Source of the DNA: Trogon surrucura
Lineage: Eukaryota > Chordata > Aves > Trogoniformes > Trogonidae
Length of the DNA: 64,000 nucleotides
Reading direction: 5' to 3'
NCBI GenBank assembly: GCA_020746105.1
Contig: CM036624.1
Location: 24,202,084 to 24,266,083 of the forward strand
Shown: piece by piece, positions 11,601 through 23,600 of the stretch
Layout: every line of letters begins with the position of its first letter
How positions within the stretch are numbered: the first letter of the stretch is position 1
The notes under the pieces: model-generated
What the model was told of the DNA's origin: nothing
Database searches by the model: none
Seen by the model: the letters and a program-made list of their open reading frames with translations, nothing else
Position numbers and translations under genes: made by a program

Positions 11601-14600
11601 CAAAATGAAACGGCTTCAGCACGAGACAGTGCTCCCTGCTGTGAAACACCCACTCGCTCCTACACGTTGGTATAAATTATTATCATACCCCTACGTGGGT
11701 TCTCAACCTGAAGGAAGACTTGTTAGTGTTTTCAAACAAGGTCTAGAAAGGTGTTAGTTTTGTCCCAGGAAAAAACAGAATTACTTATTTATAGCTTGAA
11801 GATTATTGTGGGCTGAGAAAATGGTTTCCCTTTCAGTCTGGCCCATCAACAAGCTGATGCTGCAGTTGAATTCAACTTTCTGGAATCCATTCCTCCTTCC
11901 TGCATGCGTAAAGGCATTGGAGGTGTAAGGGCAGCAAGAGTGGCTCCTGTCCAAAGCAGGTGGGAAGCAGAGCCTCAACCTTTGCTAAATTTTCCTAGTA
12001 CTATCTGTGGAGCTATCCATCCTGCCTTGAACGGCAGGCGACTCAGCAAGGGAAGGGAGAAGTTGATTCCTCGAGCAGATCCAAGCAAAGGCCAATTCAT
12101 CCCCAGTTCCAGCCCAACAATAGTCAAAGCTTGAAAAGGAAAAAATCTGCCACTGCAACAACTAGAGGAGATAGAAAATGGCTTGTTTATAGAAGTCTAA
12201 ATGCCTGACCCCCATCGGCCAATTTCGGAAAGTCTCTGAGATAATCGCACCTGTCCAGTAATAAACGAATGAATCAGAAAAGGAGGCTGAATAGAGGTAT
12301 AAGCAATAATGCTCAGAGGCTGCCTGATACAATGGCCAATCAATAGGAGGGCTGTAGATCAGGGTGCTAGTTAGCTGGAAAATTACCGCACCGCTGCGTG
12401 CGTCACGCTGTAGGGATCCTGGACAATCAATGTGGGAGGTATTGATTTAGTTATTATCACTTCATATGCTCCAGACATTGTTAAATATACATTTATTAAC
12501 AAGACTGGGGTGCATTGGTAAGAGAGGGAGCTTTAGCCACTGCAATACCTCTCAATGCTGATCAAAGCTCAGCTGCGACAGACTTTAAAGCCCATGTTCT
12601 CCCTGTCAAGCGAGCTCTCAGGACAAATCCTGATGCACAGCGTAGTGCTGAAGACGCAGCTCCTACATCTCAAGAGAGAGGTTTTGGCTACAAACAAAAA
12701 TTCTGCACTTGAGATTTCAGGAAAACCTCTTGGAGCAGCAGCAACCAGGGACGTGGTGGCCAAGGGTCAACTCAAAGTGAGCGATAATTGCATGGTTACT
12801 TCCGAAAAGCCAGAGGAAATGAGGTCAAGGGAAATAGGGAGAACATTAGTAAATAAAGGAAACTGGAACTACCTCCAGGGATGGAATAAAGATGAGAGTC
12901 ACTTCCCATGTGTCTGGCTCCCGTGGTGGCCAGCACACTTGGGACACATGCCATTCCATTTAGTGACATTTTACCGTCAACCTGCTGCTTGTATCCTAAA
13001 GATAAGCATCGCTTAGGAGCAACTCTTCCTGCAGCAGCAATCTTGGGAACTCCCTCAGGCTTCCCTCTTGCGTGCACGCCTCGTGTGTGCCTGCCCGGAC
13101 ACAGCTGGGAGCAGCTCGAGCGGTATTTTTCAGGGTAAGGCTGGGGTGGAGCGAGGGTCAGAAAGCCAAGCTCCACGGAGAGGGTAAGGCTGCGTCCAAG
13201 TTACCCTGCCAAGGGAGGCAAAGGGAATTACAGGGAAAGAGGAACTGGCTTCCACAGCCTGCTCTCCCCACTTTGCCTTGACCTCACGCTGGATGCAGGA
13301 GGACTCTTTTAACGATTTTGCGCCTCAGCGCTCTGATTTGACGCGTTTGGATAACGTCATTTATCAGCCTCCAGAGAGATCCGCTGAGCACAACTGCTGC
13401 CAGGAGCAACACCTCAAGCCCCAGCGCTGCCGCTTCCCCGACCACGTCGGTGTGAGCAGCCCCGCTGACACCTGAACCATCCTCCCTGGCCGAGGACGTA
13501 TCAAGACGGCACATCCACGCCCTCCTCACTGTGGACTCGCATCCCCCGAACAGGAGAGCCTGAGAGAGAACATTTGTTGAAGAGCAAAAAACATGAAGGA
13601 AGGGAGGACACCTCGGAGGGTAGGAATCTTGGTCCTGCACTTCTCTCTGGACTTTGTGGTTAATTCTTCAACAACCTGGTGGTCACAGTCGAGGATACAA
13701 GGTACCAGGGAGCAAGTCTATGAAACTAGGGAGAGAGCAGGTCTTCAGTCTTTGTGCCTGATGCACGTTCTTCTACTGCTCATGGCATTTTTCTCCGAGC
13801 GCTGAAAATAAGAACAAACTTTCTTCCTCTGAGCAAATCCTTGCTTTGTTCAGGTAAAAGGCCAGAGGAAAGGCACAAAAGTACCGTGGAGGAGGAGAAA
13901 GGACCTATCTATAGCTTTGAGCTGTTACTCAGCAATCACCTCCTGGGAACTCTCCCCTGAGAATTGGCTGATCGGTTGCCTCCCATCTTTGCAAAAAAAA
14001 AACCAAACCAAAACAACTTTAACCCAAACACTGGTTATTTGTCAAACATTAGCATGCATGTGATCTTTGTTTCTCCAAATTAAATCGAGCAATTCCTACC
14101 CGCTGTCCCAGTGGGCAATCACAAGCAATTCCGTTAATTAAATTATCTCTGATTCTGCAGCTCTGGAATCTCTCAATTGACTAAGTCTGTGCTTTATCAT
14201 CAACAAAATACTGGACCAGAAAGGAAACAAAAAAATACTGATGTCACAGCGATTGGCTTCAGTTAACCCTTCCCAGCTGGATATTAAGGGCTGCTCAAGA
14301 AACTGTTGGACTGGAATGAGCCCAAGAGCGAGAGCCTCATACCAGAGATACCATTAGCAGCTGTTCACTGGTGTTTCCTTCCCATTGCACAGAAAAAAAC
14401 CCTCAAAACACCATACGATCGCTGTATCCAGCATCCCACGCATGAGAGTCAAAGCGTTAGCTGCTGAAGAAGCACAAAAACACCTCAAAGATAAGCAAGA
14501 CCCTGCAAATCCTCCCCTCACTCAGATCTCACTTGATGCACCCCGCTGTTGCGGAGTCTCCATAAAACATTCCCCTTTGGTTTATTTCAACTGGATATAA

Positions 14601-17600
14601 ATTTTCCTTTCTTCATAAACGGCCACACTGTACACAGCATTCCATAAATTTTTACAATTCCACTGTTTGTATGTACCTTGTAAAAAACGCTTAGCACTGA
14701 TTAAATGCACCACCAATAAAATTTCATAGGCTACTTTTGACACTTGATATTCTGACCTTCTTCTCTCTCCCTCATACATTTATTTTGTTTTTGTAAACAC
14801 AGACTGGCAGAAGGGAAAACGTACAGTATGACTGACAAATCCGAGAGTGATGTCTTTATTTTTAAACAAAGCCTTTATCTTTTCTTGTCTGAGGCGGAGA
14901 ATCTGATCCCAGCAGAACATATATGTCATTTCTCTGCACAGGGGGCAGAGGTCAGGTCGCCAGCAGCTTACCTATCATAAATATTAGAAACAGACTGGCC
15001 CATGCTTTGAAGGCAAAGTCAAGCTAAAGAAAGATTCCAGAAACAGAGAAATTGCTCCCGGTCACATCCACCTACAGCCACAGATGACAACTATCATAAC
15101 CACTACTATGCCATGGAAGAGAGAGCCGACCGCAGCCCTCGCTTTGCGGGGCACAAATCTTTAAGACTTGATAAAATGATCCGAAAAATAACCCCAACAT
15201 CGGTGCACAACGATTTAATCGCAAGCCTTCTCACACAGCCAATTTACGTTTGGGCGAGAGGGCAACTTTTTCAGAGAAGAGATCGTGTTTTATGATCCCG
15301 TAACACGTCGCGCACGGCCGTTGTGACACTGGCGGCACCGCGGGACGGCAAAACGCGATGCTGCCGTCTTGGCTCGTCTTCAACACAACTCCCTCCCTGT
15401 CGGAGTTTCAACCACTGAACTAAAAACAAGCCCAGGTTTTCTGGGACAAGAATGGCTTCTGTTTTCAACCTGGCAAAAGAATCCGCCCCCTCTTTCAATT
15501 TAAAAAGCATCACCTGCAGCAAGGGCCACAGCTAACACCACGGGGAGATTCTCTTGGCAGACGTGGGTGAGTCGGTGGGAGATACACAGACACAAAGGCT
15601 TTTTACGCTTACAGGCGTGCAAGAACATAACATAAAGCTGAAAATAGAACTTTGTTAAGCAAAACAAACTGATAAGTAAGTTTCTAAACCGAAAAGCCGC
15701 AGGTGGCTATGAAAGGAAACAGACGCAGCTCAAATATTTTCAGTATGTTAAGGCTCTGAAGGAAGCCCAGTGTCAGGCACTGGTGGCAGATTGACTGCGA
15801 ATCGCCCTAGAACATGCGGGCTACCGAACTGGTACGATGCACCGCGATTTTATTTCACTAGATGAGCTGGCTACAGCAGAAGGGGCCAGATCCCTAACAG
15901 CAGAAAACTGCCCAGCAAAGCTGTCTGCAGCAGAGCCGTGTCAAATCACACCAAGTGAAGTTTAGACCCTCGGTCTGCCAGAGTGCCAGTGCTAAAAGCA
16001 AATCTTCTGGCAAGACATCAACGTTTTAGGAGGTGGCTTCCCCTTTATTTAGCTAAAAATCTCATTTATTTGGTTTATTTGTTTTTAGACTAACCTCCTT
16101 TAAAAAGGCTGACTTATAATCCCGTAAAACATTGTCACATGTATTGAGGAAACTGGCAAGGATGCTAATTTATTGTCCTCTAGGAAAAAAAAAAAAAAAG
16201 CCCTCTCTCCTTGATTAATGTATGTTTTTGTATTGTAAGATATTAAAGAATGTTGCTTCACCTGTAATTATAGAGAATAGTTTATTTTGGCAAAGTGCCC
16301 TGGCTTCTGGTTGCCAAGTTATGAATAATGCAATGTTCCCCATTCTAATTTCCGTGTTCTAAGTTGTGAATTTGGAGCGGGGTGCATGCAAGGGCACACA
16401 CACACAACGCCGAGGCTCCCTCCGTCACGAGCGCCTCTATTTTATACTTGCTCGCACAACTTATTAATACTGGCATCTGCTTGCCAAATTCAGAGTTTGC
16501 TTCTGACTAATTTCATCTCAATGCAAACCAAAAACGTTGTCTCTTCCCCCCCACCCCCACAGAGGAATTATTTCTCTTACACTTGCACGCACCGTCGCAA
16601 TACCACTGAGGGGAGCTTACCGCTGCAAGAAGGCGTTTTAAGCTGCATTTAGTAGGGACTTGAGTAAAGATTCCCCGAAGAATTTAACGACAGAAGAATT
16701 CATTAGGCTTTCCTATCTCCTCCGCCTCTGTAACACAGAACCCAACAATGTCTTTACAGAAGCGGGAAGTAAATTCAGGCGCTGGCTCTTTCTCTCTCTC
16801 TTGTTTTTGGCCCGTGTTTCGCTGGGACACATGTGCCCAGCCCCAATCAAAACAGAGACAGATGGCACCGCGGATCATTCAGAAAGGAAGGAGCCTCGGA
16901 GTCAGCATGTTTAGACGCATTTGTAGGGCTACGCAGTACCCGCTGGCCACTGGGACTGATTTAAAAAGGCAGCTAGCTAAAGTCTGAGCTTGCGCCAAAA
17001 TTTTAAATGTGCCATTTGAGCAATTATGGTTCGACATGAAAGCTGGGAGAAAGAATGCGTGGGTCATTCTGATTTCGATTTAGAGACTATGTCCCCTGTT
17101 CCAAAGCGAAAATAAACGCAATCCCATTGCTTTACTGGAGCAGCTTTGGCAATAAAGGAAAAAGCCACGCTACGGCATAGTATTCTGCTGCAGCAAGGCT
17201 TTGTTGAGGCAGCCCAGGCTGAGTTAGAAAACGATTCTCTAAACCAAGTTCCTAAATTACACATCTAATGTGTTAATCTCTCAGTTCACTTTTCAAATAT
17301 ATCCTCCAGCCTGGTGACCCTAACTGTATTCCTAACAAACAGATCTGTGAAGGTGCATCACGGTCTCTGTCTTAATACAAGTCAGGGCCACAAAAGGCAA
17401 GCGGTGGAAATCGAAAATGCGGCTCCTCTCCCTGCTGAGGCACACTGGTTAGCGAGGTTCCAGCCTACTGAAACTTGCCTCCATCCACAAATAAACATGT
17501 TTGGATTATGACCAAGCTCCACATCTAGCTAGGCAGGTCTATTTTTCTACTGGAAGACTTATGGCAGCTGTAACCCGTCATCTTACTGTGGTCTGGGATT

Positions 17601-20600
17601 ATTGGTAGCTTTGGTTGGATGATCAGGGCACAGTATTAGAAAATATCCCTGAAGTGAAAGAGGAATAGAAATTCCTCGGGCTGAAAGGTGTTTGGAAGGT
17701 CGGGCATGCAGCTGAGTCTTGCAGCCAGCCTCCGTGCACAACAAAATGCCTTCTACTCCCATGGCTCACATCCAAACAGCCGAAATAAACAGGAAATATC
17801 TATGTTACTACAGCAGCACTTGGATTCATCTGCAGCCTTTTAAGGCTTCGCCATGGAGGTGATACGCTTTCCAGAACTTCCATTCATGACTGCTGATTGG
17901 AGGTGCACAAGGGCGAGGCGGTAACACATCCTCCAGACAGCTTCCTACAACTGCTGCTGCCGCCCTAGAACTTTTACACTGTGGCTGTTTCCTTTACAGG
18001 GAAAGAAAGGATCAGAATTAGCATCATTTAAGGTAATCGTGCCTTCAAAAAGAATCATGAGGCTATTAAAGGAGGCCATCGCGCATTCGTGTCACAGAAC
18101 TGATTGTGGTCCCAGAGCCAGAAGAGGAAACGGGCAGCGCAGAGGAAGGACAGGTCATGAGCCGGCTATCCAAGGGAAAAGCAGGAACCGTCACGCAACC
18201 AAATAGGAAACAGCAACTTTTTGCAGACAGAAACCATCTAAAAGGAAGAAAGAAGCGAACGGAGAAATAGGATGAAGAGCTCGCAGTGGTGGGGAACGAA
18301 TAAGATTAGGACAAGCATCATCAGTGATGCAAAAAAATCATCGTGCCTATTAAACTACGTTAATTACCTTATTTGCTATTTCACTGCTTCTGTAAAGGCA
18401 GTGATGGGTTCTGTGTTACAGAGGTGGAGGAGATATGAAAGCACAAAACATTCTTCTGTCATTAAATTCTTTGCGAAATCTTTACCAAGCTCCAACTGAA
18501 CGTGGATTAAAACTCCTTCGTGCAGCAGCACACTCCCCTCAGAGGTATTGCAACCGTGCATGCGAGCGTAAGAGAAATAATCACAGACTCTACAGTTGTC
18601 CCAGACATGGTTTAGTGATAAGTAATACAAACTGAGTGTTGGTGTTTTTTGGGTACTATTTTATATTTATACTTACTAACTGTAGTTTAAGAAACGCATA
18701 AACTACCAAGAGCCACAATTACAGTCACCCTGTTGTCCAATGGCAGCTGGCACAGCACGAACACTTTCCGAGTCCTGCCACAATGGTCCGCAAGCGCCCA
18801 AGAAAGCAGCAGCCCTGTCAGTGCCAGCAGGCAGACAGCCTGCGCAGCCTCATCGGCTGCCCTCCAGCAGATGCACGGGAGCAGCCGATGAGGCACAACG
18901 TGATCCCTTTTCTGCTCTTCAAGGGAACGTTTCCACCCAATTGGAGAACGCTGCCTACCTAAAAATAATCGTTACTTTTCTCTTGAGAGCATCTGGGCAC
19001 CATACAAACATTTCCTAAGAAAACAAATCAGTTAGGCCTTGCCTCTTAATTCCTGCAGCATAGGTAAGGGATGTGAAGAAACAGTCACATCCTTGAAATA
19101 TTTTGAGAAGGAACACAGCAGGATCTACAATGCTCCATCACAGACGTTGTTAAACATAACAGGCTAATTTTAGGGACAAGTCCTCTGCCTGACAAGCTGT
19201 TCACACATCTAAGGGCAGAATTCGTCTGCTAGAAGGCAGCTCTTTGCGTTTTATAAGCTAAAGTTTCTCTTACCTATGGAATAACTCCAGTATTTCACAG
19301 GGAATCATCATCCATCTAACTGAAGTACCCTCTAACGGACCATCAGCCTCATATCCCCTTTGAAATAGCACAGCTGAGCACTTGCTGGGCCACGATTTAT
19401 TTTTTACCTTCTAAGACATCTTGCTAACTCTATAGCTCAATAGTGACAGTCGAATTTCACACTGCGATAGCCCCCCATCGATTTTTCATTCCCAGGAAGC
19501 AACTCCACAAATTAAAGTTAACAGCATTTCTGAAACTAAGAAAAAAAAAAAGAAAAGAAAAGAAAAGAAGGGGCAGGCAAAGAGACATGAAGGGCAAGAT
19601 GTCCAAACTGTGCCCCAAACAGAGGGATAAAATTCCTTCCTGGGGCTTTCACCAGTTATGGGACAGGGATGTTACCGCCCCTGAAGCCGGCAGCCACCTT
19701 GGGTTTGCAGAAGCTTCAGCTCTAAAACAGGACAAGTTAAACAGCCCTCCCTATATGAAGATGTCAAAATGCACAGAAAATTGCCCCAAGGCACGAGAAT
19801 TAGACTAAACCTCTGGGCACAACTGCACTAAACAGAGAGACCATCTTTCTCCAGGTCTGAGCTCGTACAGTCATGCTGCCTCCCCGCGCTTTGTTAACCA
19901 CCACATCAGCCAGTGATGAACCACAACACCAACACGGTTTCAGTTGGCACAGTGGTAGTTAACGTTTGAGACCATCACTGGCACACGCAACTTCTACTGA
20001 ACAGTTAGAGGAGGGAGCAGAGCAAAGGCAGGCAGGCCAGCACTCCGCTTTCCAGAGCCACAACCTAGCATCAAGTAACGTCAAAGCCTCACTTCATAAA
20101 GAAATGGAGCATCGACCTATGCACCCTTTCAACACCGAAACACAGCATACATCAGAAACACCTATTACATAGTACTGTATTACTGAAAGAAGGACTAAAA
20201 TCTAATAAAGATAAAAATCTGGACACAAGCAGCACAGCCCAGGAGAGCTTTTTCAGCCTGGCTTTCACAATCCTACGCTTCCTTTCAGCATCCTGGCTCC
20301 TGCCTCAAGTTTACATGGGCTCACCCAGAACCGGACCTGCCAGCAGCATCGCCCTCTCTCTTAGCAGAGCACAAAGGGTTAGTTCATTTATGACTCAAGT
20401 TAATTTTTTAATTCAGTCTTTGCTATACAGCATTCTTGCCTCCCACCAAAGCCTATTAATGGCATGACGCTATGGAGAAGGGCTGGGGAGCGCTTATCCT
20501 CCGGTGTGAATTCACAACGGCTTCTGTCTCCCTCTGACACACCAGCTTAAGTGCGGCTCCTTCCCTTTCAGGCCTCTGCTAATCCTCTGGCTTCACACTC

Positions 20601-23600
20601 GCTCTGCTCCCGTCTCGACCCATCTGCCTGGGAGTAGGGTCCCCGCGACAGACACTGCTACCTCCCCGACTGCTCTCACATGCCTGACTCTTTGCACAAG
20701 AGTTTAAACTTGGTTTAATTTTAACTGATGCTCCTTCCTGGCCCCTCTGGAGCCGACTCGTTTGGAACAGCTGGATTGGAAAGAGGTAAGGTGGAGGGGT
20801 GGGAAGGGGAAGGAAAGAGGAGGCAGGAAAATAAAACAAATGCAACTGTTTTTTGTCTCTAAAACCCTCTTTTTAACCCAACGAGCGTCTCACCCAATGA
20901 AGCATGATAAGCATGAAGTGTTATATAAAGAAGATAATTATAAAGGGATTTAATGCTTGGCAGGCTCGTATCGCAAGGTTTATAGTGGAGGTAGCATACT
21001 CACTTAAACAGCCTTGTGTCCGGGTTTGCTATTATGCGGGCAGCACGGCTGGGGCCAAGCGAAATCAGAAACAAGACTTGTTTTACACAAGAAAAAAAAC
21101 AAACCAAAAAAACCCGAGCACAGCCCCCTTCCCAGCAAGGATGGCAGCTCCAGTCCCACCTCCTTCCACTTCTGTCCCATCCCTGATTAATGATGTTGTC
21201 TGCCTGATTTATGACCCACCCCAACAGATTAGAGTTTCCCTCTTCAACCCTTCCCCCTCCACCCCCCAGAAGGCACAGCCACACTCTGCTGGAAATATTA
21301 GAGAATTATTAAATAAACATTCATACGTCATGTCTCTTCCCATACTGAGCTCATCGTAGTCAACGCTCAGCGGCCGGGTCCTGTTTGCTTTGGGGCTGAC
21401 ACCAAACAGCTGGAGTGATTCATGGAGAGGCTGGCTACAATGCTCTGTGCCATATATCATGCTTGCAGCGCTCCCTGCCCCGGCGGAGATAAACTGATCA
21501 ACCACAACGGGCTGGAATGAATTTATGACAACACAAAATTGAGGAAAACAAATGGGAGGTGACCCAGTGGGCCACTAACCCAGACTCTCTCGCTGGCCTG
21601 CAATCTAGTCTGGTGGCAGAAAGCAAAATTGAACATTGGCACTCTGAATTAAGATGCTGGCTTTTAACCCCGGGGAACCTCAGTTTCAAAATGGCACCAG
21701 ACCCTCGCAGGCGGCATCTCAGGAGGGAGGGGAGAGAAAGGCATTTTGCGGGGAAGGTGCCTTTTGTAGCTCTCTCTGTGCACGACAGGACTTCGGCTGA
21801 GCACGATGTTGGTGGAGGAGCTGAGGAGGATGCCTGGGCAATTAGGGACCAGCTGCTCCCCCCCGAGGAAAACTGCATCTTGAGTGGAGATAGAGGAGCT
21901 CCGCTGATGCGATGCTCTTCTACTTCTCCCCATGATCCTTCAGCAGCCCAGGGTGTCTCCAAGACACCTCATGTTGAGATGAGAAAAGCTCAGCAGGGCT
22001 GAGACACCCCGCAGTGCTAGGAAGGAAAGGTGGGACCAGTGCCACCTCTCATTACTTGTGGCTGCCATCTGAAGTTCAGTGCAACACAGATGAGGTCAAC
22101 AGTGAGAAACCTGCCTGAGCTACCTGGCACGGCTGTGAAGGAGAGCTGGGACCAGCACCACGTCTCTCACCACCTGTGGCTGCCATCTCAAGTTCAACAC
22201 AATGCAGACGAGGTTGGTCTGCCCCAGCTACTGATGACCTGGCATGGTGCAAGGATCGGGGCAACAAAAACAGACTTGCCCCAAACCCTGTCTTAATCAT
22301 TCTATATGCAAGGGACTCTTCCATGAAAACCTAAGTTTAGATTAAATTAACTTGCTGAAGCAAAGAGCTTCAGCTGCATGCCAAAAGGAGGACTGCTTGC
22401 TGTAGTGTATTAATGGATTAACAAACAAACAAACATAACCACACTGCTCTCCTTGCCTAGACTTATTTTTGGAGGAGGGGAGGGGGAAGGAACGTCATTC
22501 TTAGGAGAGAGGATCAATATGTGGATCGCTGCTAATTCTATTAGCCACTGCTCTAAACGGAGAGCACGGCTGACACAGGTGGTAAGCCATGTGCTTCTGG
22601 ACAATTTTAAAAATGCTAATCGGATGCTACATGGAGTTTAACATGCCAATCAATAATGTTCAGATTTAAAGGCAAAAATTAAAGTTACAAACAATGGAGT
22701 AAAGTGATGCTGCCAAAAACTTCTTGTAAGCACCGCCCAAAACAAGAAAAATGAAACCAATTTAGCTCCAGATTAAGAAACAGGAACTAGAGATGAATCA
22801 ATTTAGCCTGTTGGGCTGGGTCGCCATATATCATGGCTCAGCAGTGGAGCTGGAAGCAGCCAGACAGTGTGAAACCCTTCCCCCCCCCTCTTCTGTAGGC
22901 TTCTAGCTCTGATCTCTGTTATCAATTAATTTAACAGAACCCCTCTACACAGACAAGCACACAGAGCATTCAAGACTTCTTAAATGGCAGGACAGAAACT
23001 ATTTATCACACACAAATCTCAAAGGAAAGAAGAAGAAGAAAAAAAACCAGCTAGGAATTCTTCACCTGAAACACTGTCTTGTTTTCTCAATCTCAGTGAA
23101 ATAAAGCACCCCAAATAAAATGCTGTTCTTGCTGCTTTCAAAATACCAGCATTATTGGAAAGACTCAGTAAGACACTCAAGGCTTTTCCTGTAATTTCTT
23201 ATGGGTTTTGCTGGCCTTTCACATCTTTTGCAGAACCAAAGCTTCAGAGGGGGCAAGGCTATTGCAGAGCAAGGTGTGCGTGCATACGCGTGCGCACACA
23301 CGCGCTTCCCCACTTCACAGCGGCGTTAGCACAAGTGTTGTTTGGAAAGGATTCTGGGATCCTTCAAAAGGTGCTAGCTAAAGCCTCTTTGATCAGATTA
23401 TTAAAGCTATGTCAATTTTATCACTTGAGCTCAAGTGTTCTGGAAAATGTCAAATCCTTTCAGCTCCCGCAGTTTAAAGGTTTTCAATAGGAGTGGATCT
23501 GGGAGGGAGAAGGGCTGCTGCGCTGACAGGCAGGAGGCCCAAAGGGAAGCCAAGCAGCAGCTGAGACAGAGGCTGACAGATTAGGGTAGAAGGGATGAGT

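Noticed and set aside
12555-13016. 153-codon plus-strand open frame
   Set aside because: No domain, repeat or splice logic recognised; length is within chance for a 64-kb window.
14941-14975. ggggcagaggtcaggtcgcc considered as the reverse of the last RNF220 exon
   Set aside because: It lies on the wrong side of the RING-core exon for a minus-strand gene and does not translate to CPQCN.
18376-18630. Minus-strand open frame through inverted arm B, similar at the peptide level to translated arm A
   Set aside because: Arm A has a stop and a frame change at the matching place, and differences fall at all codon positions, so the similarity is at the DNA level.
21449-22836. Shared 13-bp word gccatatatcatg at about 21448 and 22823
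   Set aside because: Pairs of identical 13-mers are expected by chance in 64 kb, and flanks do not match.
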